From assembly GCA_021162905.1 (NCBI GenBank), contig JAGGXT010000164.1:1-9022 (forward strand): a stretch of DNA of 9,022 bases, in the 5' to 3' direction. This stretch comes from Candidatus Odinarchaeota archaeon. GTDB lineage: Archaea; Asgardarchaeota; JAGGXT01. Positions 1 through 5,848 of this stretch are shown in pieces (positions within the stretch are counted from its first letter, which is position 1; every line of letters starts with the position of its first letter). Under the pieces are notes generated by a model, which made no database searches, was not told the DNA's origin, and saw nothing but the letters and a program-made list of their open reading frames with translations. Position numbers and translations under genes: made by a program.

Positions 1-1
1 T

Positions 2-448
2 AATATATATGGGCCAATAGATGATTATGATTATTATGATTTCCTAAGGTCATTAGTCGAAGATCTTAATATAGAGAATTATTTCATTTTTCATAGAGAA
101 ACTTGGAACGTCAATGATGCATTAAAAGAGATCGATATTTTTGCAATGCCAAGTCTTATTGAGGGTTTACCGTTCTCTTTAATTGAAGCAACAGCTATGG
201 GAATACCGTCTGTTGTTACAAATGTTGGTGGAGTTTCTGAGGTTATTTCCAACTTAGGTTACTATGTTCCTAAGAATAATTCATCTGCTCTAGCTAAAGG
301 AATCATGCGAGCAAAAGAAGAATATACAAATGGCAAATATAACAGAAAGAAAGTTTTAAGACGGAATTATATTACTAATAACTTTTCTATAAGGAATTTT
401 TCAGATGAATTATTAAGAGTCTATGAGAGCCTCTTATATTGCTTTTGA
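2..448 (+). CDS. pelF: PelF-like GT4 family glycosyltransferase, 3' part only
   Basis: The open frame runs from the window edge, so the N-terminal part is missing and about 148 C-terminal residues are visible. They form the nucleotide-sugar-binding half of a GT-B glycosyltransferase of family GT4. A YGPIDD...Y segment near the start resembles the 'GP-t-DEDPEY' region of PelF, the cytosolic enzyme that polymerises Pel exopolysaccharide from UDP-sugars. It is followed by the E-x7-E donor-binding motif (EGLPFSLIE, visible residues 54-62) and a GxPSVVTNVGGVSE stretch, which is also PelF-like. The C-terminal helix (residues 120-148) is typical of GT4. The gene converges on a PelG-like transporter and overlaps it by 15 bp. 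In bacteria PelF and PelG are encoded together and act together. The GT4 assignment is secure. The PelF sub-family call is strong but rests on the C-terminal part alone; another GT4 surface-polysaccharide enzyme is possible. Confidence 0.8.
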   Translation, partial: NIYGPIDDYDYYDFLRSLVEDLNIENYFIFHRETWNVNDALKEIDIFAMPSLIEGLPFSLIEATAMGIPSVVTNVGGVSEVISNLGYYVPKNNSSALAKGIMRAKEEYTNGKYNRKKVLRRNYITNNFSIRNFSDELLRVYESLLYCF

Positions 449-1963
449 AAGGAAATAATAATATAGTTCACTTACTCTAATTTTTATTAAAATGATACCA
501 ACTGCGGCTGTGACTAGAGCTCCAATTACATAACTGTAGATAATATAATGATAGCTTCCAAATAAAAAGAAATAAACGTCTATACATGCTGCGGTAATAA
601 GCCCTACGCTCATCATTAGTGTATTGTCCTTTAATCTTTGAAGATACATAAGAACAAGAAATTCATATATCATAAGAGCATGAAAGATAACTCCTATGGC
701 TCCAATATGTAGAACAAAGCGCGATATTTCATTTTTAAGATTAAAAAACATAAGGATATGGTCGGAGAATATTACAAAAACCAAAGTAACAGAGGTTGCG
801 AAGACTAAGAGAAGCACTGCTCTATAGTATATATCATGTATAAATGTCCTTAATGATGTTTTTATCTCATCCAGCGTTCCAGTATACAATTTGTTTAAAG
901 ATTTTAAGAGCGTTGGTGTAAACTCAGACATTAAATAAGCTGCTACGCCAACTGTTGGAATTAGTGTCCATTGAGCTACATTTATTCCTATTTCATAAAG
1001 ACTATTAAATCCTATAAATAAGCCCTCAACGTGCATTCCTTCTTTAATCCACACGATAAATCGATCTTGCCATATAAAGAGGAAATATAACAAATTGGAA
1101 ACAAGTAGCCAGAAGTTCCCGGACAACATTTCTCTTAAGCTTTCAGTTTGTCCCATCTCAAGCTCAGCCTTATTTAAAATTATAAGAGCTTGATCAGGGG
1201 ATAATCTTTCTTGAACTTTCAAAATTATAGGAAGCAATTTAGCTAATTTTTCACCACTATCAACATTACGTGATACTTCTATTATTTTGCTAATAAGCGC
1301 TCTATCTAACTTAACAGTAAGCTTGGGGGAGCGAAAGATTCCAAAAAGGAGATAAAAATACATCGCAACAGCAGAGATAAAGTAACCAATAACATATGCA
1401 ATTAGAATATATGTTATATTAAATCCCATTACGGTAAAATAATAGGCAAGCACACCACTGAATAACATTCCAGATGAAAATAGCATTGTCATCTGAAAAT
1501 ATTTTTGAAGACCATTGAGAGGAGCTAATCCTACCCACATCAAAGATAAGGCAAGAGTCATTAGATATTGAAGAATATCACTTTCACTAATACCGCCGCC
1601 TTTGCTAATTATATTTACACCAAAAAAGATCATATAGAAGGATGTCACAACAACTGTAGTAAGTATAATAGAAAATATAATTAGTCTTCTGGCTGAATAT
1701 ATTTTTCTTAAAGCTTCGTAGTCAAAAATCTTCTTAGTGACTAGGACTTGAATCCAACTTGATAAAATTAAACTAATTGGAAGAGATGGGATAACTACCT
1801 TAGAGTATATTTCTATGGACTGCTGCGATAACAAGGGAATTAATAGATAACCAAGAAAAACAGTAAACATAACCGCAATCAACCATGGACCATTTCCAAA
1901 GATTACAAAATAGATTAATGTTAGAAGCTCTCTCGCTATTGATTTCCTTGTCTCTCCTTTCAT
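434..1963 (-). CDS. pelG: PelG-like exopolysaccharide transporter (MOP superfamily)
   Basis: This is a 509-residue integral membrane protein with about 12 hydrophobic segments. The first half spans roughly residues 13-209 and the second half 284-494. Signature stretches match PelG, the inner-membrane transporter of Pel polysaccharide: GNGPWLIAV (residues 23-31), IPSLPISLILSSWIQVLVTK (58-77), WQDRFIVW (298-305) and YTGTLDEI (360-367), each where PelG has its GPWL, PSL-SL-LSG-QL, W-DK-FW and GGTL-EI segments. It is longer than bacterial PelG (about 456 residues in Pseudomonas). The extra length lies mainly in a charged, probably cytosolic loop at 211-283, rich in K, E and D. The ATG at 1963 has a GGGGAT Shine-Dalgarno 5 nt upstream. 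The stop of the zinc-ribbon gene lies only 11 nt before it, so the two are co-transcribed. A generic polysaccharide flippase is the alternative. Confidence 0.78.
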   Translation of the reverse strand: MKGETRKSIARELLTLIYFVIFGNGPWLIAVMFTVFLGYLLIPLLSQQSIEIYSKVVIPSLPISLILSSWIQVLVTKKIFDYEALRKIYSARRLIIFSIILTTVVVTSFYMIFFGVNIISKGGGISESDILQYLMTLALSLMWVGLAPLNGLQKYFQMTMLFSSGMLFSGVLAYYFTVMGFNITYILIAYVIGYFISAVAMYFYLLFGIFRSPKLTVKLDRALISKIIEVSRNVDSGEKLAKLLPIILKVQERLSPDQALIILNKAELEMGQTESLREMLSGNFWLLVSNLLYFLFIWQDRFIVWIKEGMHVEGLFIGFNSLYEIGINVAQWTLIPTVGVAAYLMSEFTPTLLKSLNKLYTGTLDEIKTSLRTFIHDIYYRAVLLLVFATSVTLVFVIFSDHILMFFNLKNEISRFVLHIGAIGVIFHALMIYEFLVLMYLQRLKDNTLMMSVGLITAACIDVYFFLFGSYHYIIYSYVIGALVTAAVGIILIKIRVSELYYYFLSKAI

Positions 1964-1974
1964 AAGAGATCCCC

Positions 1975-3024
1975 TTAGAGGCCTTCAAGTAATCTACTGA
2001 TTCTCTCAATTTCAGCAGATACTTTCTCTTTACTTAATTCTTCGACGCTTCTTTCTAGAAAGTCTATAATTTTTTCTTTAACTTCTTCTATTGTTTTTGC
2101 TTCAATTAGTACTATACCAGAGAGTTCGGCTGTTTCTTTAGCTTCTTGGTTTGCCTCTGGAACTGCAATTATTAACTTATGAGTTACCTCAAGCTCAACA
2201 ATCTTACTTATGAAATTCAGTACATGTGTCTTATCAACAAATCCTATAGGTGAATATATAACATCTACAACGCAATTTATGAGATCCTTGTATTTGAAGT
2301 TAAAAGTAAATGTATGAGGAGATGGCGCTTTGCCATATAAGTTTGCGGGATATGCAATTTCCCAACCTTTTACCGCTAAAGCATTTATTAAGTCAGTAAA
2401 TGAGCCGATGTATTCTGTTATTATATTCAAATTAATTGGGTTAAGATAGTATTCATAGATACTGAAAATTTTTGCTTCATGATGAGAAAATTTATTACGA
2501 CAATTTAGACATTCAAATTCAATTTTTGGTGATTCGAAAAACGATCGACAGTTATTACATTGATATTGAATACCGGGTACTATCCAAGTTACACCCAATT
2601 CGTCTATTTTTAACTTAGTTTCACAATTTGGACAGACAAATTCGTCCAATTCTTTAAAGTCGGAAATAAAACCAGAAAATCCACATTTAAGATGTTTAAT
2701 AACAGAACCAGAAGTTATATTTGCATCTCCACAATTTGGGCAAACTATGTGAGAAACCAATTTTAATGACTCACATTTAGGACACATGGGAACATTACTT
2801 GAAATTTTGGCACGTACCCATCTTGCATCAACAAGCTCTTTTAGAAGCTTTATAGCATCTTCAATAGTTAAACCAGTTATAGAAATTAAATCTGGATATG
2901 TTATTATCTCTTTTTCCGAAAAAGCAGGCTTTACTATGAAATGAGGATTCTCTAACATATAGTTCATCAACTTACGTACAGCCTCAGGAAAAGAAAATTC
3001 TGGAAATTTTCGGGCAAATACCAT
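1975..3024 (-). CDS. TackOD1-like zinc-ribbon protein with C-terminal endonuclease-fold-like region
   Basis: This is a predicted cytosolic signal-output protein of 349 residues. Residues about 10-75 look like a winged helix. Three zinc-ribbon pairs follow: C81/C84 with C95/C98, H111/C114 with C131/C134, and C156/C159 with C172/C175. The arrangement CPKC-CPNCG-IKHLKCG-F-CPNC agrees with TackOD1, an output domain described in archaeal signal-transduction proteins. Residues about 215-320 (VVDVIYS, HKLIIAVPE, GIVLIEA) resemble the alpha/beta core of Mrr/RecB-type endonuclease-fold domains. A clear catalytic D-ExK set is not visible, so this region may be a degenerate binding module. The chosen ATG lies 2 bp after the GTPase stop, with GGTG 7 nt upstream inside the last GTPase codons. 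An in-frame start 51 bp further upstream would overlap the GTPase and is less likely. The tight coupling suggests it works with the GTPase. The molecular role is unknown. Confidence 0.8.
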   Translation of the reverse strand: MVFARKFPEFSFPEAVRKLMNYMLENPHFIVKPAFSEKEIITYPDLISITGLTIEDAIKLLKELVDARWVRAKISSNVPMCPKCESLKLVSHIVCPNCGDANITSGSVIKHLKCGFSGFISDFKELDEFVCPNCETKLKIDELGVTWIVPGIQYQCNNCRSFFESPKIEFECLNCRNKFSHHEAKIFSIYEYYLNPINLNIITEYIGSFTDLINALAVKGWEIAYPANLYGKAPSPHTFTFNFKYKDLINCVVDVIYSPIGFVDKTHVLNFISKIVELEVTHKLIIAVPEANQEAKETAELSGIVLIEAKTIEEVKEKIIDFLERSVEELSKEKVSAEIERISRLLEGL

Positions 3025-3026
3025 TT

Positions 3027-3581
3027 TTATGCACCAACCAATTTCTTTAGCTCTTCCATCTTCTTTTTCAAACAAAGAGATACTACTATCTCAAATAATT
3101 TATTAATTCCCTCCCCTGTTCTTGCAGATGTTTCGACAAATCCTTCTAATTTCAACTCTTTAGCGAGTTTCTCACCTTCTTCTTTTGAAACTTTTCGCGC
3201 ATAGTCCAAATCTATTTTGTTACCGACTAATACTATCGATGCGTTGGGTTCATTTTCATGTATTTCTTTAACCCATTTTGGAATACTCTCAAAGGTTGCT
3301 TTATCAGTAATATCATAAACCAACACAGCAACTGAGGCATCCTTATAGTACATCGGCCTAACAGAACCAAAGATCTGTTGGCCAGCAACATCCCAGATTA
3401 TTAGTTTTATCACTGCAAGATCGGGGTATCGAATTTCTTTTGTACTTACTTGGACACCTAGTGTTGAGAGATAGTCTTTCTGAAAAGTATGTGTGATATA
3501 TTGACGCACAATGCTCGTTTTCCCAACAGCACCATCTCCAGCCATAACAATTTTGAAAATATATGGTTTCTCCTTGGACAT
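3027..3581 (-). CDS. Ras/Rab-like small GTPase
   Basis: This is a 184-residue single-domain GTPase with every guanine-nucleotide motif: G1 GDGAVGKTS (residues 15-23), switch-I threonine T40 in LSTLGV, G3 WDVAGQ (63-68, with Q68 equivalent to Ras Gln61), G4 NKID (121-124) and G5 ETSA (150-153). It should bind and hydrolyse GTP as a molecular switch. The residue after the G3 glutamine is Q rather than the E usual in Rab proteins. The C-terminus (LKKKMEELKKLVGA) is basic and amphipathic and has no prenylation cysteine motif, so membrane attachment, if any, is not by a CaaX box. The ATG at 3581 has GAGGAG 6 nt upstream; an in-frame TTG 21 bp earlier has no such site. It is first in an operon with the TackOD1-like gene and the PelG-like gene. 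Such Rab-like proteins are abundant in Asgard archaea and also occur in some other archaea. No GAP or GEF is visible here. Confidence 0.95.
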   Translation of the reverse strand: MSKEKPYIFKIVMAGDGAVGKTSIVRQYITHTFQKDYLSTLGVQVSTKEIRYPDLAVIKLIIWDVAGQQIFGSVRPMYYKDASVAVLVYDITDKATFESIPKWVKEIHENEPNASIVLVGNKIDLDYARKVSKEEGEKLAKELKLEGFVETSARTGEGINKLFEIVVSLCLKKKMEELKKLVGA

Positions 3582-3587
3582 TGTTAA

Positions 3588-3593
3588 CTCCTC
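3588..3593 (-). promoter_or_regulatory. Shine-Dalgarno of the GTPase gene
   Basis: GAGGAG on the minus strand lies 6 nt before the ATG at 3581. It decides the start in favour of this ATG over the upstream in-frame TTG at 3602. Confidence 0.75.
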
Positions 3594-3617
3594 TTTTAAC
3601 AAAAAACTATTCTATAT

Positions 3618-3630
3618 TGATTTAATTAAG
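3618..3630 (-). promoter_or_regulatory. Candidate TATA box for the GTPase operon
   Basis: On the minus strand CTTAATTAAATCA follows an A-rich stretch and lies about 40-48 nt before the ATG. Transcription would then start near 3597 and leave a short leader holding the Shine-Dalgarno. The 114-bp gap to the upstream gene supports a promoter here. AT-rich sequence makes such matches easy to find by chance. Confidence 0.35.
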
Positions 3631-3695
3631 TTTTTGCTAATGCGAATCTTCTTAATGCATAAAATTTTATTTAGTCCTTTTTAATCATTCTAATG

Positions 3696-4115
3696 TCAAT
3701 TAAAGGGTGGGTTAAAGACATAAATTGTTATATTTAAAGCATACGAGCCTAATATCTGGTAAATAATTGTGTACTCGCCGCTTTTGCTAATGTCAAAACT
3801 ACGAGTTATTGATCCGCTATCGCTTCCTATAACAGTCTTTTCCCATATAAATATAACCTTACCATCGGGATCTATAATCGTTATATTTGTATAACCAGTA
3901 ATCTCATATTCAATTATTTTCATCTTATATCTCAACATAGGAACCTCAAAGGTTTCTTCTGTCTTACCTACCGCTGTTGAAGATGTCTGCCGAGAATATA
4001 CAGTTTGAGGGTAACTTATGTATAAATAGCCTGCAAGTATAAGAATCATAACTACTATTATCACCTTCCACTTACGGTTTTTTGATTTTTTCTTTCTAGT
4101 TCTCTTTTTTGGCAT
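3696..4115 (-). CDS. Single-pass membrane-anchored protein with extracytoplasmic beta-rich domain, unknown function
   Basis: This is a 139-residue protein that I do not recognise as a named family. Residues 3-17 are strongly basic (K/R-rich), followed by one hydrophobic helix (about 18-35). By the positive-inside rule the C-terminal part should lie outside the cytoplasm. A short Ser/Thr/Gln linker (about 38-50) leads to a domain with alternating hydrophobic residues and the pattern IDPDGKVIF ... F-DISKSGEYTIIY ... YALNITIYVF. This looks like a small beta-sandwich of the kind seen in GOLD/emp24-like or PPC-like domains, where a G-x-Y turn and a final strand are typical; that comparison is inference. 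There are no cysteines and no lipobox. The ATG at 4115 has GGTGA 5 nt upstream; a TTG 15 bp earlier is rejected. It sits between dCMP deaminase and the GTPase operon, with gaps of 56 and 114 bp, so it is probably its own unit. Confidence 0.75.
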   Translation of the reverse strand: MPKKRTRKKKSKNRKWKVIIVVMILILAGYLYISYPQTVYSRQTSSTAVGKTEETFEVPMLRYKMKIIEYEITGYTNITIIDPDGKVIFIWEKTVIGSDSGSITRSFDISKSGEYTIIYQILGSYALNITIYVFNPPFN

Positions 4116-4120
4116 ACCCT

Positions 4121-4125
4121 TCACC
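4121..4125 (-). promoter_or_regulatory. Shine-Dalgarno of the membrane-anchored beta protein
   Basis: GGTGA on the minus strand lies 5 nt before the ATG at 4115. It overlaps the alternative TTG at 4130, which leaves that codon without its own site. Confidence 0.65.
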
Positions 4126-4157
4126 AACAAAAATTTTGATATTTACTTATTATTGAG

Positions 4158-4170
4158 TCTATATATGAAA
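4158..4170 (-). promoter_or_regulatory. Candidate TATA box for the membrane-anchored beta protein
   Basis: The minus strand reads TTTCATATATAGA, centred about 48 nt before the ATG. This is close to the archaeal TATA consensus. A start of transcription near 4137 would leave a leader of about 20 nt carrying GGTGA. Confidence 0.4.
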
Positions 4171-4171
4171 A

Positions 4172-4708
4172 TTAAGATTCTTTACCTATAGATTTTGTAG
4201 ATTTTTTCATCCGGACTTCATTTATCATCTTGACATATCGTTGAGTATCGTAGTTTACCCAGTCACGAACATCATAACGGACTATTTGACCTTTTGAGTT
4301 CATTGTGATTACTTGAACAATTCCAGCATTTATAATAGCCCGCTTACAACGATCACATGGAATAGATTCTGATGGCTCTCCAGTTTTTACATACTCCCCG
4401 TATATATACATTATACCACCATTTACACTCGCCCCATTACGAGCTGCGTTTATGATAGCATTTTCTTCAGCATGTACAGCAGGGCATACGTCATAACCAC
4501 CATACTCTGGAACATTCAATTCATCTTTTAAACAACCAACCTCATAGCAGTTAATTACTCCGCGAGCAGGACCGTTATACCCAGTGCTTACAATTGCGTC
4601 ATTTACTACAATTATTGCCCCGAATCTCCTACGTAAACATGTTGATCTCTTAGAAACGGCTTTTGCAATTTCTAAGTAATACTCCTCTTTTGAAGGTCTA
4701 TGATTCAC
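4172..4708 (-). CDS. dCMP deaminase family protein
   Basis: This zinc-dependent deaminase is expected to convert dCMP to dUMP, the substrate of thymidylate synthase, in the cytosol. The 178-residue protein carries the catalytic and zinc motif HAEE (H79, E81) in a DVCPAVHAEENAII context, plus PCDRC (C118, C121), which completes the zinc site. The region FGAIIVVNDAIVSTGYNGPARG (residues 29-50) is the usual substrate-side segment of dCMP/ComEB-type enzymes. C54 and C59, with C75, may form the second metal-binding or structural cluster seen in many members. About 40 residues follow the deaminase core and end in a basic tail. The start is a GTG at 4708, with AGGAGAGGTG ending 7 nt upstream. The thymidylate kinase gene lies 91 bp upstream on the same strand, and both serve dTTP synthesis. 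A general ComEB-type deaminase with another nucleotide substrate is a lesser possibility. Confidence 0.92.
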   Translation of the reverse strand: MNHRPSKEEYYLEIAKAVSKRSTCLRRRFGAIIVVNDAIVSTGYNGPARGVINCYEVGCLKDELNVPEYGGYDVCPAVHAEENAIINAARNGASVNGGIMYIYGEYVKTGEPSESIPCDRCKRAIINAGIVQVITMNSKGQIVRYDVRDWVNYDTQRYVKMINEVRMKKSTKSIGKES

Positions 4709-4738
4709 AAAAACACACCTCTCCTAAAATAATGAATT

Positions 4739-4757
4739 AAAAATATTTTAAAATTAT
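4739..4757 (-). promoter_or_regulatory. Candidate promoter of the dCMP deaminase gene
   Basis: The 91-bp gap contains a minus-strand run TTAATAATTTTAAAATA that could serve as a TATA box, about 32-50 nt before the GTG. The exact box cannot be chosen in such uniform A/T sequence. Confidence 0.3.
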
Positions 4758-4761
4758 TAAC

Positions 4762-4778
4762 CTTTTTTTGGAAAAAAG
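4762..4778 (-). terminator. Candidate terminator after the thymidylate kinase gene
   Basis: Just after the tmk stop the minus strand reads CTTTTTTCC followed by AAAAAAAG. This is a T-tract inside a near-perfect A/T inverted repeat, and oligo-T on the coding strand is the usual archaeal termination signal. It separates tmk from the dCMP deaminase gene. Confidence 0.4.
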
Positions 4779-4799
4779 AAGGATGCACTAATGGGTTTG

Positions 4800-5468
4800 T
4801 CAAGCTTCTTTACTTTTTAAAGCATCATCAGCTGTTTTTCTGATTATTTTAAGTGCTTCGTCAACAAGAATATTTGTAGGATTAGAAGCATCTAAAATTA
4901 CAAAATGTTTAGCTAATAGTCTCCTCTCAATAAACTTCTTGTAATTATTAGAAACCTCACTGAGGAAATCAATCCTCTCAAAAAGAGTTAATTTCCCTAA
5001 GTATGTTTTATTAATCCTATCTTTAACTCTTTCTAATGCTGATGTAGGATCTATATCTAGGAAGAATACAATATCTGGCTGTGGAAATTCTTTGTTTAAG
5101 CTTATTAGAATATTAAGATCTAATCCTTCAGCTGCTTGATAAGCCAATTGTGAGTGAATGTACCTATCAAGAATTACAATTTTATTTTTAGCGAGATTCG
5201 GTTTTATGAGAGTATCAACATCCTCAGCTCTATCTAGTGCAAAGAGTAAAGCCTTTTCCCAAGGCCATGAAGTTGCTTTTATATTGCCAGATAATATATT
5301 ACGAACGCGTGATCCATAGAAGCCATCTGATGGTTCTCTACCAAAAACTACGCCAGTATAATATGGAGATTTTATCAATTCTGATCTTTTGATAGCATCT
5401 ACTAGAGATTTGGCGAAAGTTGTTTTTCCAGAACCATCTATCCCCTCAATTGTTATGAACAAACCCAT
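4800..5468 (-). CDS. tmk: Thymidylate kinase (dTMP kinase)
   Basis: This enzyme phosphorylates dTMP to dTDP with ATP, a step common to all routes to dTTP. The 222-residue protein begins with the typical strand and P-loop FITIEGIDGSGKTT (P-loop G9-T17). The REP segment (GREPSDGFYG) contacts dTMP. The DRY motif followed by SQLAYQ is the Tmk signature. PDIVFFLDIDPTSALERVKDR, ahead of a LID-like region ending FERIDFL, is characteristic of the C-terminal half. Length and motif order are normal for the family. The ATG at 5468 matches the family N-terminus (MGLFITIEG) and has GGTG 6 nt upstream. A TTG 12 bp earlier has a GGTG only 2 nt away and is less likely. It follows the small CxxC gene by 35 bp, so those two may share a transcript. 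dCMP deaminase lies downstream. Confidence 0.95.
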   Translation of the reverse strand: MGLFITIEGIDGSGKTTFAKSLVDAIKRSELIKSPYYTGVVFGREPSDGFYGSRVRNILSGNIKATSWPWEKALLFALDRAEDVDTLIKPNLAKNKIVILDRYIHSQLAYQAAEGLDLNILISLNKEFPQPDIVFFLDIDPTSALERVKDRINKTYLGKLTLFERIDFLSEVSNNYKKFIERRLLAKHFVILDASNPTNILVDEALKIIRKTADDALKSKEA

Positions 5469-5474
5469 TTTTAG

Positions 5475-5478
5475 CACC
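5475..5478 (-). promoter_or_regulatory. Shine-Dalgarno that decides the tmk start
   Basis: GGTG on the minus strand lies 6 nt before the ATG at 5468. A second GGTG lies just upstream but is too close to the alternative TTG at 5480. Confidence 0.55.
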
Positions 5479-5503
5479 AAAACACCTTTTCATAAATTTA
5501 TTT

Positions 5504-5797
5504 TTAATAACATTTATCAAACTCTATTTCGAAAATTGCCTCTGCTTCATGATCTTCAAGTTTTGTAAGATCCATAAGACATAACTTTACAGGACAATTT
5601 AATTCGTCCTCCAGCTCATATTTTAAATCAAGAATATATTCATCTGCACCACATGCTATGCAAAATGTACCTTCAAATTTTACATATATTTTTGAGCCTT
5701 CGATTTTTATTATAGTAGCCTGGGATTCTCCCCCATGAAATATGTTATAGCGTTCCACAGCCTTTTTAATTTTATCGACTTGTGATTGTGTTATCAT
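5504..5797 (-). CDS. Small NifU-C-like CxxC protein, unknown function
   Basis: This 97-residue soluble protein resembles the C-terminal scaffold domain of NifU. An N-terminal helix (about residues 5-18) leads to a Gly-Gly turn (HGGESQATIIKIEG). Two strands (KIYVKFEGTF) run into a C-x2-C motif (CIAC, about residues 46-49), and a helix of acidic character follows (DLKYELEDEL). NifU-type domains hold a transient Fe-S cluster between two monomers through exactly such a CxxC. Additional cysteines occur at about residues 68, 73 and 96. It is not a canonical NifU (no CPSS-TL context), so the Fe-S role is inference; thiol or metal binding of another kind is possible. The ATG at 5797 has GAGGTG 5 nt upstream. 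Tmk follows 35 bp downstream and the calcium ATPase gene ends 49 bp upstream. Confidence 0.8.
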   Translation of the reverse strand: MITQSQVDKIKKAVERYNIFHGGESQATIIKIEGSKIYVKFEGTFCIACGADEYILDLKYELEDELNCPVKLCLMDLTKLEDHEAEAIFEIEFDKCY

Positions 5798-5801
5798 CAA
5801 A

Positions 5802-5808
5802 CCACCTC
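5802..5808 (-). promoter_or_regulatory. Shine-Dalgarno of the NifU-like gene
   Basis: GAGGTGG on the minus strand ends 4 nt before the ATG at 5797, which it supports over the TTG at 5800. Confidence 0.7.
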
Positions 5809-5819
5809 TTATGTCGTAA

Positions 5820-5848
5820 AGAAAAATAAAGTAGAGACATTTATTGTC
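5820..5848 (-). terminator. Weak candidate terminator after the P-type ATPase gene
   Basis: At the ATPase stop the minus strand has a 4-bp inverted repeat (GACA-ATAAA-TGTC) followed by the T-rich stretch CTTTATTTTTC. This could end or attenuate ATPase transcription before the next gene. The hairpin is too short for confidence. Confidence 0.25.

Noticed and set aside
1800..2009. Minus-strand open frame spanning the start of the transporter gene
   Set aside because: It is in a different frame from both well-supported neighbours and overlaps both of them.
3025..3075. Longer N-terminus for the TackOD1-like protein
   Set aside because: It would overlap the GTPase by 49 bp, and the downstream ATG has a GGTG at good spacing 2 bp after the GTPase stop.
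4760..4770. CCAAAAAAAGG shared with the region before the gene at 8680
   Set aside because: The same 11-mer occurs at 8661-8671, but at different positions relative to the promoter and start. A homopolymer core in an A/T-rich genome makes coincidence likely.
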